64,000 nucleotides of DNA from Actinomycetes bacterium (lineage in GTDB: Bacteria > Actinomycetota > Actinomycetes > Actinomycetales > Microbacteriaceae), in assembly GCA_029779645.1 (NCBI GenBank), contig JAKPAC010000012.1, positions 124,001 through 188,000 of the forward strand, read 5' to 3'. This document shows, piece after piece, positions 40,908 to 49,625 of the stretch. A model generated the notes under the pieces. The model saw nothing but the letters and a program-made list of their open reading frames with translations, did not search any database and was not told the DNA's origin. Within the stretch, counting starts at the first letter, position 1. The number at the start of each line of letters is the position of its first letter. The position numbers and the translations under genes were made by a program.

Positions 40908-41696
40908 CTACGGGCGCTCCTCGAAGAGGGTCAGCGCGACGTCGGCGCGGTCGGTGACGATGCCGTCGACCCCCGCGTCCGCCAGGCGGCGCATGGCATC
41001 GACCTCGTTGATCGTCCACACGTGCACCTCGACGCCCGCCCGATGCGCCATCGAGATCAGGCGCGGCGTGAGCACGCGCACGGGGCCCTGCCGCTCCGGG
41101 ATCTGCAGCGCGTCGATGTCGCGAAGCGCCCGCGCCAGCAGCCGGCGCGAGCCCAACCACACCGCCACGAGCACCCTGAGCACGGTCATGCTGCCGGGGG
41201 ATGCCGCCGGCCTGCGCCGCGCACCCGCCTGCATGACCGCGGCCGTGGCCGCGCGCCGCCGCCGGTCGGCGAACGCGGTGAGCAGCACCCGGTCCGTGTG
41301 CGGGGCGATGATCGGGCCGACGGCAGCGGTGGCCGCGTCGGCCTTCACGTCGATGTTGAATCGCGTGCTCGGAAACCGCTCCAGCGCCTCCTCCAGGGTG
41401 ATCAGCGCGCCGCGCGGCGCCATCAGCGCGCGAAGCTCGGCGACGTCGACCTCCAGCAGCGTTCGCGGGTCGCCCAGCACGCGCCGCAGGTTGTCGTCGT
41501 GGAACAGCACCACGACGCCGTCGCGGGTGAGGTGACAGTCCGATTCGACGAACTGCGCACCTGCCGATACCGCATCGGCCACGGCGCGGGCCGAGTTCTC
41601 GGCGACACCCACCGCTGCGGCATCCGCCGTCACGAGCCCGCGGTGCGCGAGCACTCGCGGGCGCCGCGCGCCGAGCAGATAGGGATGATCCGACAC
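40908..41696 (-). CDS. glycerophosphodiester phosphodiesterase
   Basis: A 262-residue TIM-barrel phosphodiesterase that hydrolyses glycerophosphodiesters to glycerol-3-phosphate and an alcohol. The N-terminal HRG, the ENS segment and ESDCHLTRDG supply the metal-binding and catalytic residues (Glu, Asp, His), and FHDDNLRRVLG and DVKAD follow in the usual order. There is no signal peptide, so it should act in the cytoplasm. It is 18 bases downstream of the SPFH gene and may share its transcript. Substrate preference is not predictable. Confidence 0.87.
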   Translation of the reverse strand: MSDHPYLLGARRPRVLAHRGLVTADAAAVGVAENSARAVADAVSAGAQFVESDCHLTRDGVVVLFHDDNLRRVLGDPRTLLEVDVAELRALMAPRGALITLEEALERFPSTRFNIDVKADAATAAVGPIIAPHTDRVLLTAFADRRRRAATAAVMQAGARRRPAASPGSMTVLRVLVAVWLGSRRLLARALRDIDALQIPERQGPVRVLTPRLISMAHRAGVEVHVWTINEVDAMRRLADAGVDGIVTDRADVALTLFEERP

Positions 41697-41714
41697 GCCG
41701 AGCCGAGCCAGGCG

Positions 41715-42824
41715 CTACGTCGTCTCGGGCGACGGGGGAGCGGGGTGCTGCGCGGCGGGCGTCGAGCCGCTGTCTTCGGCCATCCCGGCGGCGGCGATGG
41801 CCGCGGCCTCCGCCTCGGCACTGGCCGCGCTTGCGGCGGCGGCCGCCGCCGAATCGCGCGCGCGCCGCGCGACCGGCGCGGCACCGGAAGCGCCAGGCGT
41901 GCTCGCGCCGCCCGGGCCCGCGAAGTCGGGGCCGCCGCGACCGGCGAACGCGCCGCCGATGCCCTTGAGCGCCTCGGTCAGCTCGCTGGGGATGATCCAG
42001 AGCTTGCTCGACGGGCTGTCGGCTACCTTCGGCAGGGTCTGCAGGTACTGGTACGCGAGCAGCTTGTCGTCGACGCCGCCGACGTGGATGGCGTTGAAGA
42101 CCGTCTCGATCGCCTCGGCCTCGCCCTGCGCCCGCAGCACGGCAGCCTGCTTGTCGCCCTCCGCGCGCAGGATCTCGGCCTGCCGGGCGCCCTCCGCGGT
42201 CAGGATCGCCGACTGCTTGGTGCCCTCCGCGGTGAGGATCACCGCGCGACGGTCGCGCTCCGCGCGCATCTGCTTCTCCATCGAGTCCTGGATCGACAGC
42301 GGCGGGTCGATGGCCTTGAGCTCGACACGGCTCACGCGGATGCCCCACTTGCCGGTGGCCTCGTCGAGCACGATGCGCAGCTGGCCGTTGATCTCGTCGC
42401 GGCTCGTGAGCGCCTCCTCGAGGTTCAGCCCGCCGACGACGTTGCGGAGCGTCGTCGTCGTGAGCTGCTCGACGGCGCCCAGGTAGTTGCGGATCTCGTA
42501 GGTGGCCGCGCGCGCGTCGGTCACCTGGAAGTAGACGACTGTGTCGATCGAGACGACCAGGTTGTCTTCGGTGATCACCGGCTGCGGCGGGAAGGAGACG
42601 ACCTGCTCGCGCATGTCGATGAGCGGGCGCACCCGGTCGATGAAGGGGACGAGCAGGTTCAGGCCCGGCTCAAGGGTCTTGTGGTAGCGACCGAGCCGCT
42701 CGACCACGCCGGCCGTCGCCTGCGGGATGATGCGAATCGACCGCACGATGACGACGATGACGAAGATGAAGACCGCGAGCGCGAGCAGCCATCCGATCGC
42801 CGTGGGGATGAAGCTGTCGTTCAT
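41715..42824 (-). CDS. SPFH/band-7 membrane protein (stomatin/paraslipin type)
   Basis: 369 residues: one N-terminal membrane helix (about 8-28), the band-7 domain from RSIRIIPQATAGVVERLGRY to about residue 220, a long charged coiled-coil-like stretch rich in TAEG/RAEG repeats (195-245), and an Ala/Pro/Gly-rich tail of about 80 residues. Such proteins form oligomeric scaffolds in ordered membrane areas. It is coupled to the NfeD gene (ATGA overlap), the standard partner of this family. ATG 42824 follows AGGAGG. The Ala-rich tail is longer than usual. Confidence 0.88.
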   Translation of the reverse strand: MNDSFIPTAIGWLLALAVFIFVIVVIVRSIRIIPQATAGVVERLGRYHKTLEPGLNLLVPFIDRVRPLIDMREQVVSFPPQPVITEDNLVVSIDTVVYFQVTDARAATYEIRNYLGAVEQLTTTTLRNVVGGLNLEEALTSRDEINGQLRIVLDEATGKWGIRVSRVELKAIDPPLSIQDSMEKQMRAERDRRAVILTAEGTKQSAILTAEGARQAEILRAEGDKQAAVLRAQGEAEAIETVFNAIHVGGVDDKLLAYQYLQTLPKVADSPSSKLWIIPSELTEALKGIGGAFAGRGGPDFAGPGGASTPGASGAAPVARRARDSAAAAAASAASAEAEAAAIAAAGMAEDSGSTPAAQHPAPPSPETT

Positions 42825-43306
42825 GGCGTTTCCGCCTCCTCTGTCTTGGGGTCGGCCGGTGCGACAAATGCCGTGGCCCCGTCGATCGCCGACACCGAGA
42901 TCACGGTGCCCGGTTCGAGGTCGGCGGCACCCTGCGTGCGCGCCGTCCAGATGTCGCCGTTGCTGAGCTTGACCTGGCCGCCGACGCGGCTCACCGTGAT
43001 GGTCACCAGGCCGCGAAGGCCGATGAGCGCGGCCACGTTCGACTTCGCGGGGTCTGCGCCGCGGCGCAGGCGGCGCAGCAGCGGTGGCCGCAGGAACAGG
43101 ATCAGCACCGCTGCGGTGAGGGCCCCGATCACGACCTGGAGCCACAGCTCGGCCCCCAGCAGGTCGGCCACGAGCCCGGCCACGCTGCCCAGCGCGAGCA
43201 TGAGAAACGTGAACTCGAGGGTGAGCGCCTCGATCGTGAGAAAGAGCAGGATGAGCACCACCCAGCCGATCCACGCGAAATCCTCGATGGCCTGCAGAAC
43301 CTCCAC
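42821..43306 (-). CDS. NfeD-family membrane protein
   Basis: 161 residues with about three to four hydrophobic helices in the first 75 residues, followed by a soluble OB-fold domain (about 85-150; GLRGLVTITVSRVGGQVKL, GTVISV). This is the short NfeD form without the serine-protease domain. NfeD proteins pair with SPFH proteins in membrane microdomains and are thought to influence their assembly. It is the first gene of the minus-strand unit NfeD-SPFH-GDPD. The start is ATG 43306 after GGGAGGTG. Divergent from the SDR gene. Confidence 0.87.
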   Translation of the reverse strand: MEVLQAIEDFAWIGWVVLILLFLTIEALTLEFTFLMLALGSVAGLVADLLGAELWLQVVIGALTAAVLILFLRPPLLRRLRRGADPAKSNVAALIGLRGLVTITVSRVGGQVKLSNGDIWTARTQGAADLEPGTVISVSAIDGATAFVAPADPKTEEAETP

Positions 43307-43445
43307 GGCGCACCTCCCTGTGGGGCAAACCTAGCACCAGGGGTGCGCGCCGGCTCGGCGCCGACCCGGCGATTGCTAGGCTCGAGGGGTCGCGAGAGCG
43401 GCCGCCGCGGGCCACCGCGAGTCACCCCGAAGCAGGAGCGCAATC

Positions 43446-44207
43446 GTGTCAAACCCCCTCACCCCCGGCTCACTCCAAGGCAAGCGCGTGCTCGTCACGG
43501 GCTCATCGCGCGGCATCGGCGCAGACACCGTGCGCTACTTCGCCGAGGCGGGCGCCGACATCGTCGTCAACTACCGCAACAAGGGCGCCCGTGCCGAGAA
43601 GCTCGGCGCCACCCTGCGCGAGCTCGGCGGCCGCGTCATCGTCGCCGGCGCCGACCTCACCGACCCCGCATCCGTGCAGGGAATGTTCGACACGATCGCC
43701 GCCGACTACGGTGGCCTCGACATCCTCGTGCTCAACGCCTCGGGCGGCATGGAGGCAGGCATGGCCGAGGACTACGCGCTGACCCTGAACCGCGACGCGC
43801 AGCTGAACGTGCTCGACGCGGCGACGCCCCTGATGGGCGACGGCTCGCGCGTCGTGTTCGTGACCAGCCACCAGGCGCACTTCATTCGCACCGTGCCCAC
43901 CATGCCCGAGTACGAACAGGTCGCGCTGAGCAAGCGCGCCGGCGAGGATGCCCTGCGCGAGCGGATCCCCGGGCTCGCCGAGCGCGGCATCGGCTTCACG
44001 ATCGTCTCGGGCGACATGATCGAGGGCACGATCACGGCGACCCTGCTCGAGCGCGCGAACCCCGGTGCGATCTCGTCGCGCAAGGAGGCCGCGGGCAAGC
44101 TCTACAACGTCTCGGAGTTCGCGGCCGAGGTGGCGGCCGCCGCGGTCGACCCGGTGCCCGAAGACAACACCCGCCTCGTGGGCGACATCACCGACTTCAT
44201 CAGCTAG
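43446..44207 (+). CDS. SDR-family oxidoreductase with atypical active site
   Basis: A 253-residue Rossmann-fold protein. The cofactor motif TGSSRGIG (18-25) is intact, Asp70 follows in the usual place, and LNASGG (96-101) stands where NNAG is normal. At the catalytic position the sequence runs PEYEQVALSK: Lys163 is present but the residue four before it is Val159, and the only tyrosine is Tyr156, three residues too early. The Y-x3-K pair is therefore missing. It may be a divergent reductase or a non-catalytic NAD(P)-binding protein. GTG 43446 follows CAGGAGC. The S9 peptidase gene follows eight bases later. Confidence 0.8.
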   Translation: MSNPLTPGSLQGKRVLVTGSSRGIGADTVRYFAEAGADIVVNYRNKGARAEKLGATLRELGGRVIVAGADLTDPASVQGMFDTIAADYGGLDILVLNASGGMEAGMAEDYALTLNRDAQLNVLDAATPLMGDGSRVVFVTSHQAHFIRTVPTMPEYEQVALSKRAGEDALRERIPGLAERGIGFTIVSGDMIEGTITATLLERANPGAISSRKEAAGKLYNVSEFAAEVAAAAVDPVPEDNTRLVGDITDFIS

Positions 44208-44215
44208 GAGCCGAC

Positions 44216-46207
44216 ATGCGCACCGCCGACATCGAGAAGCTCGTCTCCGTCTCCCGTCCGGCGGTCGCGCCCGACGGCTCGTTCGCGATCGCCGCGGTCT
44301 CGCACCCGGACGTGCGGGCCAACGCCGACGTCGGGCAGCTCTGGCGCTTCGAGCTGGACGGCGCGCGGCCGCCGCGGCGACTGACGCGCGGCACGGCCGA
44401 CCGCGCGCCCCGGCTCTCGCCGGACGGCGCCCTGGTCGCGTTCCTGCGCGGCGACGCCAAGGGCAGGCCCCAGCTGCACGTCGCGGCCGCGGACGGCGGC
44501 GAGCCCGTGCAGGTGACCGACGAGCCACTGGGTGTGAGCGAGCACTGCTGGTCGCCCGATGGCACCCGCTTCGCCTTCGTCGCGCGCGTGCCCGAGCCGG
44601 GCCGCTACGGCTCGGTCGAGGGCTTGGAAGCCGCCGCCGAGGCGCCGCGTCACATCACCGGCCTGCGCTGGCACGCGAATGGGCTCGGCTACATGGCCGA
44701 CCGTCCCGCACACGTGTTCACGGTGCCCGTGCCGGATGTGCTCGCCGAGCCGCTGTACGTCGCCGCTCCCGCCCTGCGCGAGGAGGGCGATCCCGAGCCC
44801 GCGAAGACGGTCGTGCCCGCGGCATCCACCCGCCTGTCCTTCGGAGGCGCCAGCTACGGCGGCGTCGTCTTCTCGGCCGATGGCACCGAGGTGCTTGCGG
44901 GGGTGGACGAGATCGAGACGCGCGCGCCCGATCTGCGCACGCGCCTCGTCGCGATCGCCGTCGACGGGGGAGCGCAGCGCGAGATCCTCGACATCGGGGC
45001 GAACCTGAGCGTGAACGAGCTTGCGGTGCTGCCCGACGGCGCGGTCGCCCTGCTCGCGTCCGACGCGGGCGCCGGCGGCATCGACTTCGTCGCGCCCGGG
45101 GTCGCGCTGTTCCTCCTGCGCGACGGCGTGCCCGAGCGCCTCACCGATCCGGAGGAGCTCGACCTCGGCGAGGTGGGCAGCCACATCGGCACCATCGGAG
45201 ACGACCTGCTCGTGCAGGACCGACGCCGCGGTCGCGTGCGCCTGCTGCGCGTGACCCGTGGCGGCGAGCTGAGCGAGGTGCTCGGCGGCGACCTCGAGGT
45301 GCAGGGGCACGGATCGGCAGGCGACCGAATCGTCGCGGCGGTCGCGACGCCGGAGAGCTTCGGCGAGCTCGTGCTGATCGACGGCGACGGCACCCGCCCG
45401 CTCAGCGACTTCGGCGCCGCGCTGCGCGCGACGACGCTGGTATCGCCGCGCGAGGTGACGATCGCCGCGCGCGACGGCTACGAGGTGCACGGCTGGATCG
45501 CGACGCCGACGGGGGAGGGCCCGCACCCGGTCCTGCTGAACATCCACGGCGGACCCTTCGCGCAGTACGGCGTGCACGTGTTCGACGAGACCCAGGTGCT
45601 CGTCGACGCCGGCTATGCCGTGGTCTACTGCAACCCGAGGGGCTCGGCCGGCTACGGGCGCGCGCACGGTCGCAGCATCCGCGGCGCCATGGGCACGGTC
45701 GACTACACCGACGTCATCGACTTCCTCGATGGGGTCGTCGCCGACGACGAATCGCTCGACGGCTCGCGCGTCGGCGTGATGGGCGGCTCGTACGGCGGGT
45801 ACATGACGGCGTGGGTGATCGCACACGAGCATCGCTTCGCGGGGGCGATCGTCGAACGCGGATTCCTCGACCCCGTGTCGTTCCAGGGCACGAGCGACAT
45901 CGGCTCGTTCTTCGGCGACGAGTACGTCGGCACCTCGCCCGAGGCGATCCAGGCGCAGAGCCCGATGGCACGTGCCGGCGACGTCTCGACGCCGACCCTC
46001 GTGATGCACTCCGAGCTCGACCTCCGCTGCCCCCTCGAGCAGGCGACCCGCTACTACGTCGCGCTCAAGCGCGCCGGGGTCGAGGCCGAGATGCTGATCT
46101 TCCCGGGCGAGAACCACGAGCTCAGCCGCGGCGGTCAGCCCCGGCATCGCGTGCAGCGATTCGAGGCGATCCTCGACTGGTGGGCGCGCAGGCTTCCGGT
46201 TCGCTGA
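44216..46207 (+). CDS. S9-family serine peptidase (acylaminoacyl-peptidase / dipeptidyl-peptidase type)
   Basis: A 663-residue cytoplasmic peptidase with an N-terminal beta-propeller (about 1-400, repeated SPDG/SADG blades) gating a C-terminal alpha/beta-hydrolase domain. The catalytic serine is in GGSYGGYM, the aspartate in HSELDLRCP, and the histidine in ENHELS; INIHGGP-like LNIHGGPFAQY forms the oxyanion hole. Such enzymes release short or N-acylated residues from small peptides. It follows the SDR gene by eight bases with TAGGAG as ribosome-binding site. A nested hairpin terminator follows. Confidence 0.89.
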   Translation: MRTADIEKLVSVSRPAVAPDGSFAIAAVSHPDVRANADVGQLWRFELDGARPPRRLTRGTADRAPRLSPDGALVAFLRGDAKGRPQLHVAAADGGEPVQVTDEPLGVSEHCWSPDGTRFAFVARVPEPGRYGSVEGLEAAAEAPRHITGLRWHANGLGYMADRPAHVFTVPVPDVLAEPLYVAAPALREEGDPEPAKTVVPAASTRLSFGGASYGGVVFSADGTEVLAGVDEIETRAPDLRTRLVAIAVDGGAQREILDIGANLSVNELAVLPDGAVALLASDAGAGGIDFVAPGVALFLLRDGVPERLTDPEELDLGEVGSHIGTIGDDLLVQDRRRGRVRLLRVTRGGELSEVLGGDLEVQGHGSAGDRIVAAVATPESFGELVLIDGDGTRPLSDFGAALRATTLVSPREVTIAARDGYEVHGWIATPTGEGPHPVLLNIHGGPFAQYGVHVFDETQVLVDAGYAVVYCNPRGSAGYGRAHGRSIRGAMGTVDYTDVIDFLDGVVADDESLDGSRVGVMGGSYGGYMTAWVIAHEHRFAGAIVERGFLDPVSFQGTSDIGSFFGDEYVGTSPEAIQAQSPMARAGDVSTPTLVMHSELDLRCPLEQATRYYVALKRAGVEAEMLIFPGENHELSRGGQPRHRVQRFEAILDWWARRLPVR

Positions 46208-46236
46208 GGCCACAGCCAAGACGAAGCCGCACAACA

Positions 46237-46284
46237 CGAAGCCGCAGCCCGTCCCGGATGCTTCCGGGTCGAGCTGCGGCTTCG
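46237..46284. terminator. nested-hairpin terminator after the S9 peptidase
   Basis: An outer 12-bp stem (CGAAGCCGCAGC, 46237-46248, with GCTGCGGCTTCG, 46273-46284) encloses a second hairpin (CCCGGA-TGCT-TCCGGG, 46253-46268). It lies between convergent genes. Confidence 0.75.
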
Positions 46285-46313
46285 CTGTCGTTCGAGGGAA
46301 CCGGGCCCCGCGA

Positions 46314-46874
46314 TCAGTCCTTCTTGCCGAAGGTGAAGGCGCGGATGACCTGGACGATGCCGAGGACGATCAGCGAGATGCCCATGAGCAGCCACAGCGC
46401 GGCGGCTCCGAGCAGCGGCGAGAACAGCAGCACGATGCCGGCGATGATGCTGATGATGGCGAAGAAGATCGAGAAGCCCTTCGACGCCGCCGCGCTCAGG
46501 GTCGTCAGCGCAACGATGCCCTCGATGATCCACATGATGCCGACGAGCACGCCGATGAAGACGGCCAGCCAGAGCGTCGCGGCTCCAAGGTTCATGAAGG
46601 CCAGGATGCCCGCGATGATGAAGACGACACCGAGGATCAGGTGCCCGACACGAGCCCACCCGCCCATGGACTTCGAGAAGATGCCGAGTGCGGCATATAC
46701 GACGCCGCCGACGACGGCGTAGATCGCGATGATGGCGGCCACGACGGCGGCCGTCTTGCTCGGCCAGACGAGAATCAGGATGCCGACGATGACGGCAATG
46801 ACGCCGCCGATGCCGAGCGCAGTGCGGATGGCGTTGGTGGCGGATCGCTCCGTCGACGCGCTTGCAGTGGACAT
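46314..46874 (-). CDS. DUF308/HdeD-family membrane protein
   Basis: A 186-residue integral membrane protein with six hydrophobic helices arranged as three similar hairpins, each with a short charged turn, as in HdeD/DUF308 proteins. The N-terminus is polar (about 17 residues) and the C-terminus ends in FTFGKKD. In enterobacteria HdeD is linked to acid resistance at high cell density; in actinobacteria the role is unknown. I start at ATG 46874, which follows GAAAGGTG, rather than an upstream in-frame ATG. The 46875-47106 gap has promoter-like sequence only. Confidence 0.83.
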   Translation of the reverse strand: MSTASASTERSATNAIRTALGIGGVIAVIVGILILVWPSKTAAVVAAIIAIYAVVGGVVYAALGIFSKSMGGWARVGHLILGVVFIIAGILAFMNLGAATLWLAVFIGVLVGIMWIIEGIVALTTLSAAASKGFSIFFAIISIIAGIVLLFSPLLGAAALWLLMGISLIVLGIVQVIRAFTFGKKD

Positions 46875-47094
46875 GGTGGTCACCTTTCCGTGAATCAACT
46901 GTGAAGTTGCGCTTCAAGGTTAGGGCACAAGCCGCACCCGCGCCAGGCGCCACCCCGCGGCCGAGCGCGAGCGTGCGGCGCCCGGGCCGTGAGCATGCGG
47001 CCATGCGCATACGCACGGCCCGGCCGCCCCTGAGCGTTCGGTGAGAGTTCTCATGTCGGTCGGCGGGGGAGCGGCGGCCTCGAGGTCGGCTGCA

Positions 47095-47100
47095 TAGGCT
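47095..47100 (+). promoter_or_regulatory. leaderless-type -10 box for the 47.1-kb membrane protein gene
   Basis: TAGGCT, six bases, ATG 47107. Confidence 0.6.
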
Positions 47101-47106
47101 CGCCCA

Positions 47107-48219
47107 ATGGCGTCCGCACCGATGCACGCACCGACACCGGCAGAGAGCGATGGGGCCGACCGTGTCTGGCGGGCACACACCCTTCGCCTCCGCCGCCGCG
47201 TGCTGGGCGCGGTGGGCATCGTGCTCGGCCTGACGATCGCGGCGCTCATCGCGATCTTCGCCATCACCACCTCGTCGGAGGGCGATGTCGCGGTGCTGAT
47301 CGGCCCGCTCGATTCGCCTGCACTCGCCGGGCTCGGCATCGTCATCGCCTTCATCGCGCTCGGCGTCGGGCTGTGCCTGGTCCCGGTGCGCTGGCCCTGG
47401 CTGTTCGTGCTCGTCCCGGCCCGCATCATCGCGGTCGCGGCATCCTGTGCGGCGGCGTTCTTCTGGTGGATGACGACGTCACCCACGGTGACGCCGCTGC
47501 TCAGCGACGGCTGCGAGACGGGCTACGTCGTGAAGGAGGACGCGCTGCTGTTCGCCGTGCAGGGCACGGTCTACCGCCAGGACGGACTCCTGGTCACGCG
47601 CGTCGCGCAGACCAGCGGCGATGACGCATATCGCGCGTTCGACGACGGGGGCTACACCGTGGCACACGATGGTGACGCGCTGCGCGTCTGGTACAACGTG
47701 CACCGAGACCCAGCGGCCCAGCCGGTGGCAGCCGCAGGGGAGCCGTCGTTCGTGCTGCCCGCGCGCACCGACGCCGCCTTCGCCTGCGGGCTCAGCACCG
47801 GCGCGCGCACCCCGGAGGCGGTGCCGCCGGCGCCTGCCGCCTATGACGAAGCCGAGCTTCGTGCGGGCGTCAGCGAGATGCTCGCGGCCACCCTTGCCTC
47901 GGCCGCGGCACCCGTCGTCGACGCCGGCGGGGTCGAGATCGACCCCGTCGCCATCGCGCCGACCATGAGCGAATGCGAAAGCGGCGGCGTGCGGGCAGGC
48001 CTCGGGCTCGAGTTCGCGACCGCCGACAACGCGGCATCCGTGCGAATGATCCTGAGCCTCTGGGATGCCGCTGGGTACGCACCGGACCGCGCGATGCAGA
48101 CCGACGTTCGCTACAGTGAGCGGCTCCCGGTCCGCAGCATCTCGATCCACGACAAGACGACGATCGACGGGCTCATCCACATGTCGATCCTGTCGGCGTG
48201 CTCCTCGGCGGATGAGTAG
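47107..48219 (+). CDS. membrane-anchored protein of unknown function
   Basis: 370 residues that I do not recognise. A polar N-terminus of about 30 residues precedes three hydrophobic helices (about 33-55, 70-90 and 98-120). The remaining 250 residues appear extracytoplasmic, with five cysteines spaced as if to form two disulphides. Two acidic alternating blocks and TTSPTVTPLLSDGCETGYVVKED mark the start of this part. The next gene, 19 bases downstream, encodes another small membrane protein, so the two may work together. Start set by the TAGGCT box. Confidence 0.65.
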   Translation: MASAPMHAPTPAESDGADRVWRAHTLRLRRRVLGAVGIVLGLTIAALIAIFAITTSSEGDVAVLIGPLDSPALAGLGIVIAFIALGVGLCLVPVRWPWLFVLVPARIIAVAASCAAAFFWWMTTSPTVTPLLSDGCETGYVVKEDALLFAVQGTVYRQDGLLVTRVAQTSGDDAYRAFDDGGYTVAHDGDALRVWYNVHRDPAAQPVAAAGEPSFVLPARTDAAFACGLSTGARTPEAVPPAPAAYDEAELRAGVSEMLAATLASAAAPVVDAGGVEIDPVAIAPTMSECESGGVRAGLGLEFATADNAASVRMILSLWDAAGYAPDRAMQTDVRYSERLPVRSISIHDKTTIDGLIHMSILSACSSADE

Positions 48220-48238
48220 CCGACGAAGGGCGAGAACC

Positions 48239-48595
48239 ATGACGTCCAGACAAAGCGCCGCGGCGCCCATCGGCCCGATTCTTGCGGCGGTGGGCTGCGC
48301 CGTGCCGGCGGTGCTGCTGGCGATGGGCGCCGCGCGTCTGGCGTCGCTGTCCGGGGAGCTGCCGGTCTACGACCCGACGCCCGCAGAGATCGAGACGTGG
48401 AACACAGGAAACACGCTGCTCGCGCTCGGCGGGGTCGGCCTGCTCGTGTGGAGTCTGCTCGTCGTACTGCTGCGAGCACGTCTCGCGTTGACCCCGGGGG
48501 CGACCGCACTGACCGTCGCCGGCGGCATCGTCGCGAGCGGCCTCGTGGCGGGCGTCGTCTGGATGACCGTGCTCCCGCCGCTCCCCGTGGGGTGA
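48239..48595 (+). CDS. small membrane protein of unknown function
   Basis: 118 residues with three hydrophobic segments (about 11-35, 57-80 and 90-112) and an acidic loop PVYDPTPAEIETWNTG between the first two. I do not recognise a family. ATG 48239 is preceded by AAGGGCGAG, so translation seems leadered and the gene is likely co-transcribed with the 47.1-kb gene. It converges on the MBL hydrolase gene; a small AT-rich palindrome lies in the 16-base gap. Confidence 0.6.
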   Translation: MTSRQSAAAPIGPILAAVGCAVPAVLLAMGAARLASLSGELPVYDPTPAEIETWNTGNTLLALGGVGLLVWSLLVVLLRARLALTPGATALTVAGGIVASGLVAGVVWMTVLPPLPVG

Positions 48596-48601
48596 TTGCC
48601 G

Positions 48602-48615
48602 ATAATGCACATTAT
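48602..48615. other. AT-rich palindrome between convergent genes
   Basis: ATAATG-CA-CATTAT, two perfect 6-bp arms. It is conspicuously AT-rich in a GC-rich window. It may be a protein-binding site or a weak terminator; no function is assigned. Confidence 0.4.
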
Positions 48616-49424
48616 GTCAGTTCAGCGCTCGGGCCGGTCTCCTGCACCAGGCGTTGCAGGCGCGCGTACTCCCCGGCCATGCCCGGCTGCGCGATGCGAA
48701 CGTCGGTCGAGACGCCGCGCGCGATGACGTCGCGCAGGTAGCGTCGGTCCGCCTCGAGGCGAGCCGAAGCGTCGGCGCCCACCGAGCCGTGACCGGGAAT
48801 GACCAATGCTGCCCGCTGCGCGTACGGCTCCAATGCCGCCAAGCCGCGCAGGTACGCCGTCACGTCGTCCGGGTCGAACGGCAGCGGCAGCTCGACGTCG
48901 CTGAGCATGTCGCCGGCGATGAGCACCCGCTGCCGCGGCAGCCACGCGGCCGTGTGCCCGGGCGCATGCGCGTCGTGCACGATCAGCTCTGCGACGATGC
49001 CCGGCGGCAGCATCGCCTCGGTGAGCGACGCCGTCGGCGCGACGCGCCCCATCAGCGCCCTTGTGCGCGCCGACGCCCGCTCCCCGAGACCCTCCAGCAG
49101 CGCCTCGCGCTCGGTCTCGGCGAGGCGTACCGTGCGCTCAGACGCCCAGCGCGGCGCGGTGCCGAAACGGTCCGACCAGAGCAGGTGATCGTGGTGTGGA
49201 TGCGTCGCAAGCCCACCGACGACCGTCAGCCCGCGCTCGACGAGGAAGTCGGCGATGGCATCGAGCTCGTCGTCGTGCCACGCCGGATCGATGAGAAAGG
49301 CCTCGGTCTCCCCCACCAGAATCGTCGAGTTCGTCTGCATCGTGCGGCTCGTCGAGACCCACACGCCCGCGGCGAGCTCGTGCATCACGATATGCGGCCC
49401 GGATGCGGGCGCCGTGCCGCGCAC
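48612..49424 (-). CDS. MBL-fold metallo-hydrolase
   Basis: A 270-residue metallo-beta-lactamase-fold protein. The metal-binding motif THPHHDHLLW (HxHxDH) is at about residues 75-83, further ligands lie in HAPGHTAAWL and GDMLSDVELP, and IPGHGSVG completes the site. The reaction could be thioester, lactone or phosphodiester hydrolysis. GTG 49424 has a good AGGGGGAG ribosome-binding site; ATG 49385, 13 codons later, begins the conserved part and is an alternative. It follows the 55-residue protein gene by 27 bases and probably shares its promoter. Confidence 0.82.
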   Translation of the reverse strand: MRGTAPASGPHIVMHELAAGVWVSTSRTMQTNSTILVGETEAFLIDPAWHDDELDAIADFLVERGLTVVGGLATHPHHDHLLWSDRFGTAPRWASERTVRLAETEREALLEGLGERASARTRALMGRVAPTASLTEAMLPPGIVAELIVHDAHAPGHTAAWLPRQRVLIAGDMLSDVELPLPFDPDDVTAYLRGLAALEPYAQRAALVIPGHGSVGADASARLEADRRYLRDVIARGVSTDVRIAQPGMAGEYARLQRLVQETGPSAELT

Positions 49425-49451
49425 GCCCGCTCCCCCTGCGGCGCACGGGGA

Positions 49452-49619
49452 TCAGCCGAGCGACTCCTTCTCCGGCGTGCGCACCCGTGGCGGGCCCTGC
49501 GGATCATATGAACCACCCTCGTTCACCCAGTCTGAGATATCGGCGGCTTCCTCCGGCGAGACCGGCTTGGGCTTCCTGCGCCGGAACCATGAGCCCACTG
49601 TCTCCTTGATTTTCGACAT
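49452..49619 (-). CDS. 55-residue basic/acidic small protein, leaderless
   Basis: A short gene, MSKIKETVGSWFRRRKPK at the start and VRTPEKESLG at the end, with a central acidic helix SPEEAADISDW. The basic RRRKPK patch and the rest give a two-part charge pattern. It has a textbook leaderless start: TATGGT (49631-49626), six bases, ATG 49619. The frame uses the same codon preferences as its neighbours. The MBL gene follows on the same strand. Function unknown; a small regulatory or membrane-surface protein is possible but not shown. Confidence 0.68.
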   Translation of the reverse strand: MSKIKETVGSWFRRRKPKPVSPEEAADISDWVNEGGSYDPQGPPRVRTPEKESLG

Positions 49620-49625
49620 GCTCGC

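Noticed and set aside
48065..48238. Longer form of the 118-residue membrane protein starting inside the previous gene
   Set aside because: ATG 48239 has a ribosome-binding site and begins just before the first hydrophobic segment; the upstream part is an out-of-frame read of the preceding gene.
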